This document shows, piece after piece, positions 26,871 through 35,742 of a DNA stretch of 58,348 nt. Position 1 is the first letter of the stretch, and each line of letters starts with the position of its first letter. A model generated the notes under the pieces. That model was not told the origin of the DNA. It ran no database searches and saw only the letters and a list, made by a program, of their open reading frames with translations. The DNA is taken from positions 1 through 58,348 of the forward strand of contig CALUMJ010000010.1 in NCBI GenBank assembly GCA_944321715.1, read 5' to 3'. The translations under genes and the position numbers were made by a program. Source of the stretch: an uncultured Muribaculaceae bacterium. Lineage in GTDB: Bacteria; Bacteroidota; Bacteroidia; Bacteroidales; Muribaculaceae.

Positions 26871-27035
26871 AAAACCTTAAAAATCTAATCCTATGAAAAA
26901 ACTTGCTTCAAAGGTACTACTTATTGGCACTTCCGCAAACTTGGAGCATTGAAAATATATGTAAATTAACTTAACGACGCTTAATTCACTAACCGTCCGC
27001 CCACTACACACTCGGCAAAAAAACAAAGACACACT

Positions 27036-27067
27036 TTTGTTGTGCGCAACATTATTTGTTACTTTTG
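27036..27067 (+). promoter_or_regulatory. Bacteroidetes-type promoter for the RyR-domain gene
   Basis: TTTG at 27036-27039 and TACTTTTG at 27060-27067, 20 bp apart. The ATG follows 24 bp later. This indicates transcription independent of the upstream genes. Confidence 0.7.
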
Positions 27068-27091
27068 TAAAATACTAACTTCATTCAAAAG

Positions 27092-29401
27092 ATGTTTGCT
27101 ACACTGATAAATCACGGAACGGAGATAGGACAGCACACCGGCAACGCTATAGACGAAATGATAGGACAGTGGGACGGTGCCGTTCCGCTGCTTGACGGCA
27201 ACTGGTATTTCACTGGAATACTGGCTATTGTGTTCATCGCTTTGCTGGCGGCTTGTGTGCTGAACCGCCGTTGCTGGAAATTCATGTCGCAGCACATAAA
27301 AACGATGGCTCTGGTAGTATTCCTGCTCGGCGTGGCACTATACTACATAGGGTTCAACGATGGCGGCAGCCGCAACAATGTGTTGGCTCTTCTCTTCCGC
27401 GCATCCATTTCTTCGCTCGAAATGTTCGTGTCGGGGTCCGACTTGATTGAAGTGAAACACGTGCTGCACGGGTCGCCGATATACATGACCATATTTTCAG
27501 TAACACATTTCTCGGCGGTGTTCATCAGTGCCATTTTTGTGCTGCACTTATTCGGGCAGCGGCTAATGTCAAGGCTTTACCTTTGGCTGAAAAGGCATTC
27601 ACTTTGCGAAAAAGTGTATCTGTTCCTTGGCATAAACGAAAATTCGATGATTCTCGCCGAAAGCATCGCCGCCGGGCGCAACGACCTGCTGATATTCGTG
27701 AAATTCCCAAGCGGGCAACATGCCCATTCGTCGCGATACACATTCAGCCACTTTTTCCATTCGTCCGACAGCGACATGGAGCTGTATGCCGAACGCATCG
27801 AAGCCCTGCACGGCGTGATTGTAAATGCCAACCGAAAGATTGATGCCAGCATTGCCGGTGACGGCGGCTGGAAAGCATTCTTCGGTAAAATAGGGTTGCT
27901 GCAAGCATGGAAAACCATGACACGCTTTAAGCAAGCCGAAATATTTTTGCTATCGGAAGACTACAAAGACAACATCGAGGCTGTGGCAGCATTGAAAAAG
28001 CAAGACAGCATGGCCGCATGCCACATGCTCCCAGGCAATTTCAACATATATTGCCATGCCCGCCGCAACAATTTCACCGACGGGGTGATTAGCTGCCCGG
28101 GACTAAAATATAAAGTACACCTAATCGACTCATCGCTGCTTGCAGTAATGCAACTGAAAGAGAATGGCGAATACATGAAAAGTTACGGGCGCAACCATCC
28201 TGTCAACTTTGTCGATGTTGATGCGGCTACCGCCACCGTGTCGTCGGTTTTCACTGCCTTGGTAATTGGATTCGGCGAAACAGGGCAAGATGCGCTGAAA
28301 TTCCTGTATGAATTCGGCTCGTTTGTCAAGTCGGTGGAAAAAGGCAACGACGGTAAAGACTGCATCGTGGCTCAAAAGAAAAAAATATACGTCGCCGACT
28401 ACGACATCGAACGGCTACGAACCAAGTTCCTGACCGATATTCCAGCATTGGATGGCTCGGAAGCAATAGAGTGGCTCGAAGGCATGACCACCGACAACCA
28501 AGCCTTCTGGAACAAATTGCGTGAAATAATCTGTAACATCAACTACGTGGTAGTCGCCGTTGACAACGACGAAGATGCTTCGTCGATAGCCATACGCTTG
28601 TTTGAGTTTGCCTACCGTTACCGCGACAATATGGACAAATTCAAAATTTACGTGCGGCTGCACAACGACACCAGCAAACGCGAAATCGACGCAATAAGCA
28701 AATACACCGTTACCGACACGGCCTCTGGCAAGAAAGTGCGAGGCATCGAAGCATTCGGCACAAACAATGAAATATTCTCATACTCCAATGTTGCCACCGT
28801 ATCGAAAGAAGCCGATGCCAAGGATTATTTTTTTCAATACAATATTATATCGGCCGAAATCGACAACAATATTACACCGCAAGCTCGAAATAGCAAAATC
28901 GAAGAAATCAAGAAACTACAGGCCGAAGGATTGTGGCGCAGCCGCAGGGAAAACATCGTGAAACACGATACAATCGAGGACGAGGTGAAAATCGGCTATC
29001 AGGAAGAACAAGACCGTTCCGACGTGTGCCACATTTACACAAAACTCGTCTTGGCTGGAGTAATCGACAAAAACAACCACATAGACCGCAACCACTTGCA
29101 GCAAATGGTGGAAATGACTACACGTGACAGATACAATGAATATTCGCGTGCGGCAGGCGGCAATTTCGAGCAACTGCTGCACAATCTGAGCTATTGCGAA
29201 CACTTGCGATGGAATGCCAAAATGGAATTGCAGGGGTTTGTCCACGGTGCAAACAAAGACTTCAGGAAGAAAACACACCACTGCATAGTCGATTGCAGCG
29301 AACTAATCAGGAACGAGCGCACCAAAGGCACATTTATATATGACGAAGCCGTGGTCGAACTCAGCTTCGCTAAGGCTCTACAGTGGCTCAAAGCCGAGTA
29401 A
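27092..29401 (+). CDS. membrane protein with tandem Rossmann (TrkA-N/RCK-like) domains and C-terminal RyR domain
   Basis: A 769-residue protein. Three membrane segments: about 39-58 (YFTGILAIVFIALLAACVL), 70-87 and 131-155, with a short amphipathic stretch at 97-113 that could be a re-entrant helix. Then two Rossmann-like units: the first starts near 174 (KVYLFLGINENSMILAESIA), the second near 387 (LVIGFGETGQDALKFLYEFG) with a GxGxxG nucleotide loop. Residues about 690-769 match the RyR domain (LSYCEHLRWNAKMELQGFVH, then KTHHCIVDCSEL and YDEAVVEL). This resembles channel-like proteins gated by tandem RCK domains, but no TxGYG filter is present. Transport or ligand sensing is inference. Confidence 0.75.
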   Translation: MFATLINHGTEIGQHTGNAIDEMIGQWDGAVPLLDGNWYFTGILAIVFIALLAACVLNRRCWKFMSQHIKTMALVVFLLGVALYYIGFNDGGSRNNVLALLFRASISSLEMFVSGSDLIEVKHVLHGSPIYMTIFSVTHFSAVFISAIFVLHLFGQRLMSRLYLWLKRHSLCEKVYLFLGINENSMILAESIAAGRNDLLIFVKFPSGQHAHSSRYTFSHFFHSSDSDMELYAERIEALHGVIVNANRKIDASIAGDGGWKAFFGKIGLLQAWKTMTRFKQAEIFLLSEDYKDNIEAVAALKKQDSMAACHMLPGNFNIYCHARRNNFTDGVISCPGLKYKVHLIDSSLLAVMQLKENGEYMKSYGRNHPVNFVDVDAATATVSSVFTALVIGFGETGQDALKFLYEFGSFVKSVEKGNDGKDCIVAQKKKIYVADYDIERLRTKFLTDIPALDGSEAIEWLEGMTTDNQAFWNKLREIICNINYVVVAVDNDEDASSIAIRLFEFAYRYRDNMDKFKIYVRLHNDTSKREIDAISKYTVTDTASGKKVRGIEAFGTNNEIFSYSNVATVSKEADAKDYFFQYNIISAEIDNNITPQARNSKIEEIKKLQAEGLWRSRRENIVKHDTIEDEVKIGYQEEQDRSDVCHIYTKLVLAGVIDKNNHIDRNHLQQMVEMTTRDRYNEYSRAAGGNFEQLLHNLSYCEHLRWNAKMELQGFVHGANKDFRKKTHHCIVDCSELIRNERTKGTFIYDEAVVELSFAKALQWLKAE

Positions 29402-29433
29402 CCACTCTTTATGAAAGTGCGCCAAAATTTGTA

Positions 29434-29645
29434 GAGGGTGTGCCAAAATTGGCAGTACACACCTCGTAGGGACGCACGGCTCGTGCGTCCGTGTGCTGCA
29501 ATACTTTGTTAATCATTTGTAAATCAATATAATATACAACTAATTACACAGCGGACGCACGAACCGTGCGTCCCTACGAAGTGGGTGACTGCCTATTTTG
29601 ATACACCCTCCTACAAAATTGCGCAAATCTGCATTTTGCCCCCTC
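29434..29645. repeat. palindromic mobile repeat, type 1, copy F
   Basis: Left end GAGGGTGTGCCAAAATTGGC, arms CGTAGGGACGCACGGCTCGT and CGGACGCACGAACCGTGCGT, right end ATTTTGATACACCCTC (29595-29610), then a second decayed right end to about 29645. It fills the gap 29402-29717. Confidence 0.8.
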
Positions 29646-29717
29646 TACAACAACCGCCATACGGCATTCAGGTACACCTTCCTACACGTGGGTACATCGT
29701 TATTTCGGCTTCCTCCC

Positions 29718-30281
29718 TCACCCACAACGGGCCATATAGTCGTGCATCGTGCCCAAAGCCGCCTGTGCAAATCGGTAACTACCATCGACAGGTCGCACCA
29801 CGCAGCGAGCCACAGCCAACGAAGGCACATCACCGGGCGACAGCGAATAGAGCATCATGCGGTCGTCGTGCAACACTGCCACAGGGGAATAAGTGTCGCC
29901 ACGCAGATAGATATTGCGCTGGCACAATGCTTCATACGACCCTGCCAGATGGAATTGCGTCACGCCGCACCGCCAACCGTCCAACCGCCACTCCACCGGG
30001 CGCACACACTGCGATGGCAACGGCACTGTTACAACTCCCTCGTCATCGATTTGGGGCGACACGTCGCCACTAAGGTCTTCCACTGGCAACAACGACGCAT
30101 CGCCATGCCACAATAGCCACGCATACCATTCCTTTATGTCTAACAGCAACACTTGGTCGATGTCGATGCCGTCGTCACGCTCTATGGTGCAATCACGCCG
30201 TGCCGGCAGCAACCGCAACCGTGTTTTCCACAATTCGAGCATCTCCTCTTCATCAAGGTTAAACATCATATTGTCGTTCAT
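29718..30281 (-). CDS. hypothetical protein
   Basis: A 187-residue soluble protein of unknown family. No signal peptide or membrane segment. The N-terminus is acidic (NLDEEEMLELWKTRLRLLPA); the middle is rich in Trp and Asp (DIKEWYAWLLWHGDASLLPV, PVEWRLDGWRCGV); and the C-terminal third is beta-rich (DTYSPVAVLHDDRMMLYSLS). Codon use is like the neighbours. It is downstream of, and unrelated in content to, the SusCD cluster. Confidence 0.6.
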   Translation of the reverse strand: MNDNMMFNLDEEEMLELWKTRLRLLPARRDCTIERDDGIDIDQVLLLDIKEWYAWLLWHGDASLLPVEDLSGDVSPQIDDEGVVTVPLPSQCVRPVEWRLDGWRCGVTQFHLAGSYEALCQRNIYLRGDTYSPVAVLHDDRMMLYSLSPGDVPSLAVARCVVRPVDGSYRFAQAALGTMHDYMARCG

Positions 30282-30430
30282 GGTACAAGATAATTTTCAG
30301 TTCATCACAAAGTTACGTCCACCATTACCCGCTGGCACACTCAAAAGGCACAAAAAAATGTTGGAGCTTGTAGCTGATGTACAAGCTCCAACACTTATAA
30401 TGGGTCAATATAAGCTATTTTGCTTATATA

Positions 30431-32371
30431 TTAATAACCATAGTTCTGGTCTGACGACGGGATAGCATCGTTGGTCGAGAATTCAACACGCGGAATCGGG
30501 AAGAGTTGGTTCTTGATGAGGTACTCGTTCCAATCCGATTCAGACGGATTTTCATTGTCGAGCGGATACCAATATTCACGCCAGCGAGCGGTGTAGTTCA
30601 CGCTCAAGCCATAGTGGTAGCAAGCGCTGGTGATGCTGTCGTTGTTGTTGCGCAGCAACACTTGCTTGCGCCATTCGATACCGCGGCGGCGGGTATCGGT
30701 GAAACCATCAAACTCGGCGCAAAGCTCGAAGAGGCGTTCATTAAAGATATATTCGCGAAGGTCGCTCTGGCCCATTCCGCTGATTGCCTTTGGATAAACG
30801 CCGTCACCGCCAGTAGATTGGCGAGCACGGTTAAGCACGCGGTTTACATACTCGATAGCAGTACCGGTGTTGCCAAGTTCGTTCTCAACGTCGGCCATCA
30901 ACAGCAAGAAGTCGGCGTAACGGTAAACATACAGGTTGTTGTCGGCATAACGACCCGAGCAGTTTTGCGTCATATATTTGCCGAAGTATGACCAGTCGTT
31001 GATATTCCACGAGTCGGGTTGCTTGGTCTTGCAAAATTCTGCACGAACAATCGAGTCAAGTTCCGATGGCTTCGGGTTGCGCACATCGGCAAATTGCTCG
31101 TTGCTGTAATCGCCAGGAGCATTCGTCGAAGGTATCGTATAGTTAATCGAATCGACAATCTGCCTTGTGGTCGTAACAACTGGCACTTTAATAGGCGGAC
31201 GGCCTGGACGCACAACCGAGTCAACCCATGTCGTGTCGTTCACTTGCTTAGAAACCAATGGATATGCCGTTTGCAATTCGCTGGATTCTGCGCCGTTGAT
31301 GTATTTATACCACTTCGAGATGAAAGTATAGTCGAGGCGAGGGTCGCCTTGGTAGGTACCACGTGCCCAGTTGTAGAATGCCTTGCTTGGCTGGGTACGA
31401 CCCCACGATTCACCCACCGAGCTGTTTTGCGGCGAGAATGTCCAGTGGAGCGAGTTGTAACCCACGTTTTCGGTAGTGTTCATTGTAGCGTCGATGACGA
31501 ATACAAATTCCTTTGAGAACGACAACCTTTCGCCGCCAAAGAGCGACTTGAAGTCACTTTCGAGGTCAAATACATTTTCGAGGAACACCGAGTCGCCATA
31601 TTCCTTGGCCTGAGTGAAATAGGTGTGGCTCGATTGCATCTCGGGCCATTCTTGCTTCAACTGGCCAGATGCCCAAGCGTCGCCCTGCTCGGCTGCCCAA
31701 GCGTTGCAACCCATCAACCAATACAACTTGGCCAAATAGGCGTAGGCCGATGCCTTGCAAGGTGCGGTAGGTGCGCCCGATTCAAGCACCGATTCGTGGT
31801 CGAGGTCGGGAATTGCCTCGGTCCAGTCCTTTATGATTTGGTCAAGCACTTCCTGACGCGATGCGCGCGGTTGGGGAATGTTGTCCTTGTCGGTAGGTAC
31901 GAGGCGCAATGGCACACCGCCCCAGAAGTTGTAGAGCGAGTAGTAGCACACGCCGCGCATGAATTTGGCTTGAGCCACCATGTTGGCCTTATTGTCAAAC
32001 TCCGAGCTGCGGTCGCTCTCGCAAGCCTCTATGAATATGTTACAGTTTGAAATGGTCTGGTAGAGTGCACCCCAGGCACGGTCGTTAAACTCATTGTCAA
32101 TCGATATGCTGCCATCGACATATTGAGCACGGATATCCGACATGTAATATGATGTCCAGCAAATACCCGATGCTTCGGTACTCATCTCGGGCAGCAACTG
32201 TGCAAACGACCCTTGTATAGCCATCAAGCCGTAGATGCCGTTCAACGCCATTTGTGCCGATGCTTCGCTCGAATACACAATTTCTTCGTTGGTAGTGTAT
32301 TTCGGGTCTTCGTCAAGGCATGAACTCAATAGCAGCAAACCCGACAAGAGGCATAATGATATTTTTTTCAT
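30431..32371 (-). CDS. SusD/RagB-family nutrient-binding outer-membrane lipoprotein
   Basis: A 646-residue SusD-like protein, the surface lid of a SusCD transporter that captures glycans. Signal peptide and lipobox end at C18 (LSGLLLLSSC), followed by LDEDPK, an acidic signature favouring surface export. The SusD helical core is visible as AQAKFMRGVCYYSLYNFWGG with the typical PLRLVPTD after it, and the C-terminal FNERLFELCAEFDGFTDTRR block is a family hallmark. It is 26 bp downstream of the susC-like gene on the same strand, the standard order. Confidence 0.95.
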   Translation of the reverse strand: MKKISLCLLSGLLLLSSCLDEDPKYTTNEEIVYSSEASAQMALNGIYGLMAIQGSFAQLLPEMSTEASGICWTSYYMSDIRAQYVDGSISIDNEFNDRAWGALYQTISNCNIFIEACESDRSSEFDNKANMVAQAKFMRGVCYYSLYNFWGGVPLRLVPTDKDNIPQPRASRQEVLDQIIKDWTEAIPDLDHESVLESGAPTAPCKASAYAYLAKLYWLMGCNAWAAEQGDAWASGQLKQEWPEMQSSHTYFTQAKEYGDSVFLENVFDLESDFKSLFGGERLSFSKEFVFVIDATMNTTENVGYNSLHWTFSPQNSSVGESWGRTQPSKAFYNWARGTYQGDPRLDYTFISKWYKYINGAESSELQTAYPLVSKQVNDTTWVDSVVRPGRPPIKVPVVTTTRQIVDSINYTIPSTNAPGDYSNEQFADVRNPKPSELDSIVRAEFCKTKQPDSWNINDWSYFGKYMTQNCSGRYADNNLYVYRYADFLLLMADVENELGNTGTAIEYVNRVLNRARQSTGGDGVYPKAISGMGQSDLREYIFNERLFELCAEFDGFTDTRRRGIEWRKQVLLRNNNDSITSACYHYGLSVNYTARWREYWYPLDNENPSESDWNEYLIKNQLFPIPRVEFSTNDAIPSSDQNYGY

Positions 32372-32397
32372 AATTGTTGTTTTCTGTAAGTTTTAGG

Positions 32398-35300
32398 TTA
32401 GAATGATACGTTAAGACCGACAATGTATGAACGCGTGTTCGGGTACGAGCTCATGTCGATGCCCGGGCGTGTTCCGTCGAATGCGAAGCTGTTAACTTCG
32501 GGGTCGTAACCCGAGTAATTGGTGATGCAGAATGCGTTCTTCACCGATGCATATACGCTGATGTTGGAGAAGCGTATTTTTTGCACGATGCTCTTCGGCA
32601 GGCTGTAAGCGAGAGTGATATCAGAGCAGCGCAAGAAGCTTGCACCTTCGATATACTTGTCAATCACAACGCGCGGAGTGGTCGAGTGCATCGACGGGGT
32701 GGTGTTGCTGTAGTTGGCACCTATCCACGGGTTGTTCTCGCGATACATGTCATAGAATGCTTCCTTAGTCACCATCTGGGCCGATTGCGAAGGCAGACCG
32801 ATGTAGCGAGTGTTGGTGTTGAGCAGGTCATTGCCCTTAGTGCCGTTGAATGCAAGCGACAATGAGAGGTCTTTCCAACGGAACGATGTCTGGAAACCGT
32901 ATGTGAAGTCGGGGTTCGGGTTGCCAAGTATCACCTTGTCTTTATCGTCAACAACACCGTCCTTGTTCTGGTCAACAAACTTGAGGTTACCGGCCGACAG
33001 TGCACCTACCGATTGGGTCACTTCGTCCAAATACGGGTCGTTCTCTTGGATAATGCCATCGGTAGCGTAGCCGTAGAAGAGGCCCGGAGCTTCGCCCTCG
33101 ATGAAGATGTTGGCTTGACCGAAGTGGTCGCCAATCGAGTTACCCATGTAGGCTTTCCAGTGTTGGCCTGTTCCCCATTCTTCTTCTGGCAAACCGAGGT
33201 TGCGGATTTCGGGGTCGTTAAATGCTATGTTACCCGAGAGTTCCCACGAGAAGTCTTTCGTGTCGATGATATAGCCCGTGAGGCTGATTTCGATACCGCG
33301 GTTGCGCATGCTACCTTGGTTGATATACATATATTTGTAACCTGTCGAGGCTGGAAGCTCCTTCTGGATAAGAAGGTCATTGGTCGTCTTGTGATAGAGG
33401 TCAACGCTACCGGTGATGCGGTTCTTGAGGAATGCGAAGTCGAGGCCGACGTTGTATGAGCGTGTACGCTCCCACTTCAATTCGTCGTTCGGCAACTTGT
33501 CAACCACAAGGCCCGACAACTTGTTACCGCTACCGTCGGCTGTTTGCACTGCGATAGTACCGCCGCTATAAGTGTCAACAAGCGATGTGCCGTAGGTCGA
33601 GAATGTGCTATACGGGTCGATTGACTGCGAACCAGTTTCACCATAGCCGGCACGAATCTTCAATTGGTTAATCCAGCGAATATCCTTCATGAAGTTTTCT
33701 TGCTCCAAGCGCCATGCAACGGTGGCTGCAGGGAAGTAGGCCCAACGCTTGCCCTCGGCGAACTTACTGGAACCGTCGCCACGGATAGATGCAGTCAACA
33801 AGTAGCGGCCATCAAGGAAGCTCAAGTTGGCACGTGCCAAGAACGACAGCAGCTGGTAGTCGGCTTGAACAGGTTGCTTAACCTCGGTGTTACCGGCGAT
33901 GTGCATACCATTCAGACCGAAGTCATATATTTCAAAGTTGTTACCTACGGTCGTTTGTTGGAGCGAGCTGTAATCGTCGTATGTAAGACCGGCAACAGCA
34001 TTGATGCTAACGAGGTCTTTTACGTCATAGTTGAACGAGAACACATTTTCCACCGTGTAGTTGCTACGGTTGAATGTCAATTGCGACAGGTAACCGTTCT
34101 GCATCGAACCAGTGTAAAGCGTGATGTCATACCAGCGGTCGCGGTTTTGCAATGCGATGTTACCACCGGCGCGCAAGTTATAGGTCAAGTATTTGCAGAT
34201 GTTCCACGAGAGGTCGAGCGAGCCGCGGAATGTCTTTTCCTGAGTGCGGTCGTCATAGTCCTCTACCCATGTCCATACCGTTGCACGGTCGGCAAGGTTA
34301 GGAGTTTCTGCCTCCATTTCCTCTTGTGTACGTATGTAAGGTGCGCTGGTAAGGGCCACGTTCGACACGGCACCCGTTGCACCACCAGTGGTGTTACCAC
34401 CGGCCATCATGTCGTTCTCCTTGATTGAGCCGTTGAGCGACATGGCCAGTTTCACTGTCGGCGACAATTCGGCATTCAAGTTCACACGCAAGTCGCCTTG
34501 ACGCAAGCCTGTTCCTTGCACCAGACCTTCGATATTCTTGTACGATGCCGAGGTGAAGTAGGTGATTTTTTCGCTACCACCATTCACCGTCACGTTGTAG
34601 TTTTGCGAGAATGCCGAGCTGTAAATCTCTTTCTGCCAGTCCATGGCATTCAAGATACGCCACACGTCGTCCTCGTTTTCGCGGTATTGTTCGCCGATTT
34701 TACGGTAAACAGTTCCGTCATTTTCAATATGGTATTGGAAGAAGTCGTTCCACACCGTTTCGCCAGTTTTATCGTCAATTTTAGTAAGCTTCCAGTCGTC
34801 GTAGCTACCGCCGTTTGCCACGTCGGGACCACCGTAAATCATGCGACCGATGGCATACTCTTCAAGGTTCATCATGTCGATGAGCTTGGCGGCGTTGGCT
34901 ACTGTGAAGTTGGCCGATGCTGTCACCGAGGTCTTGCCCGATTTACCACGCTTGGTGGTAATGAGGATTACACCGTTGGCACCACGCGAACCATAAATAG
35001 CCGTTGCCGATGCATCCTTGAGCACTTCGATACTCTCGATGTCGGCAGGGTTCAACGACGTCAGCGGGTTGGTGGCAATGGTGAATGTACCGTCGTCACT
35101 GCTTGCGAACTCACCGGTCGAGGCTTGCGGAATGTTATCGATTACATAGAGTGGCTGGTTGTCGCCGCGGAGCGAGTTGGCACCACGGATTGTTACCGAC
35201 GATGCTGCACCCACTGCCGATGAAGAGGTACCTACCGACAGACCGGCAATCTTACCTTGCAACAGGTTGTCGATACTGGTCACCTTGGCTGCATCTTGGT

Positions 35301-35685
35301 CGGTCGGCTTCAGTTGCGAAACGGCACCCGTCAAGTCGCGCTTCTTTACCGTACCATAACCAACTACCACTACCTCGTCGAGTTCCTGGGCGTTCTCTTC
35401 CATGGTAACGTCGATCTTCGTCTGGCTGCCCACGGTGATTTCCTGTGGCGTCATGCCCACGAAGCTGAATGTGAGGACTGACTCCTGGGAGGGAACTTGG
35501 ATGGTGTAATTCCCGTCGAAGTCGGTGGCCACGGCCTTGCTTGTGCCCTTGACCGTGACCGTTACTCCCGGCAGACCGAATTGGTCGCCGTCAACTACTG
35601 TACCCGTCACCGTTATCTGCGCGTAGGCACTCGTCATGCCTATTATCAGTCCCAGCAACAGGATGTAACGCTTTAGTAAATTCAT
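32398..35685 (-). CDS. SusC/RagA-family TonB-dependent outer-membrane transporter
   Basis: A 1095-residue TonB-linked porin that imports glycan fragments delivered by its SusD partner. Signal peptide 1-22, then a carboxypeptidase-regulatory-like domain (about 23-105, ITVTGTVVDGDQFGLPGVTV), a TonB-box-like segment (ELDEVVVVGYGTVKKRDLTG), the plug domain (TSIDNLLQGKIAGLSV, SVTIRGANSLRGDNQPLYVI) and a 22-strand barrel ending in an aromatic residue (VGLNVSF). There is no STN domain, so no direct anti-sigma signalling. The upstream gap of 57 bp from the GH18 gene includes a GC-rich hairpin. Confidence 0.96.
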   Translation of the reverse strand: MNLLKRYILLLGLIIGMTSAYAQITVTGTVVDGDQFGLPGVTVTVKGTSKAVATDFDGNYTIQVPSQESVLTFSFVGMTPQEITVGSQTKIDVTMEENAQELDEVVVVGYGTVKKRDLTGAVSQLKPTDQDAAKVTSIDNLLQGKIAGLSVGTSSSAVGAASSVTIRGANSLRGDNQPLYVIDNIPQASTGEFASSDDGTFTIATNPLTSLNPADIESIEVLKDASATAIYGSRGANGVILITTKRGKSGKTSVTASANFTVANAAKLIDMMNLEEYAIGRMIYGGPDVANGGSYDDWKLTKIDDKTGETVWNDFFQYHIENDGTVYRKIGEQYRENEDDVWRILNAMDWQKEIYSSAFSQNYNVTVNGGSEKITYFTSASYKNIEGLVQGTGLRQGDLRVNLNAELSPTVKLAMSLNGSIKENDMMAGGNTTGGATGAVSNVALTSAPYIRTQEEMEAETPNLADRATVWTWVEDYDDRTQEKTFRGSLDLSWNICKYLTYNLRAGGNIALQNRDRWYDITLYTGSMQNGYLSQLTFNRSNYTVENVFSFNYDVKDLVSINAVAGLTYDDYSSLQQTTVGNNFEIYDFGLNGMHIAGNTEVKQPVQADYQLLSFLARANLSFLDGRYLLTASIRGDGSSKFAEGKRWAYFPAATVAWRLEQENFMKDIRWINQLKIRAGYGETGSQSIDPYSTFSTYGTSLVDTYSGGTIAVQTADGSGNKLSGLVVDKLPNDELKWERTRSYNVGLDFAFLKNRITGSVDLYHKTTNDLLIQKELPASTGYKYMYINQGSMRNRGIEISLTGYIIDTKDFSWELSGNIAFNDPEIRNLGLPEEEWGTGQHWKAYMGNSIGDHFGQANIFIEGEAPGLFYGYATDGIIQENDPYLDEVTQSVGALSAGNLKFVDQNKDGVVDDKDKVILGNPNPDFTYGFQTSFRWKDLSLSLAFNGTKGNDLLNTNTRYIGLPSQSAQMVTKEAFYDMYRENNPWIGANYSNTTPSMHSTTPRVVIDKYIEGASFLRCSDITLAYSLPKSIVQKIRFSNISVYASVKNAFCITNYSGYDPEVNSFAFDGTRPGIDMSSYPNTRSYIVGLNVSF

Positions 35686-35702
35686 GTTGTTGTTTTTAGG
35701 TT

Positions 35703-35721
35703 GCCGGGGGTAGCCCCCGGC
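35703..35721 (-). other. GC-rich hairpin between GH18 and susC-like genes
   Basis: GCCGGGGGTAGCCCCCGGC is an 8-bp perfect stem with a 3-nt loop in the 57-bp gap between the GH18-like gene and susC-like gene. No T run follows on the minus strand, so it is more likely an mRNA-processing or attenuation hairpin than a classical terminator. It could set different transcript levels for enzyme and transporter. Confidence 0.5.
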
Positions 35722-35742
35722 TGGTTTGTTAATTGTTTAGTA

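Noticed and set aside
26893-26952. 19-codon frame MKKLASKVLLIGTSANLEH before the RyR gene
   Set aside because: Looks like the start of a truncated signal peptide; too short and without promoter or partner to call a gene.
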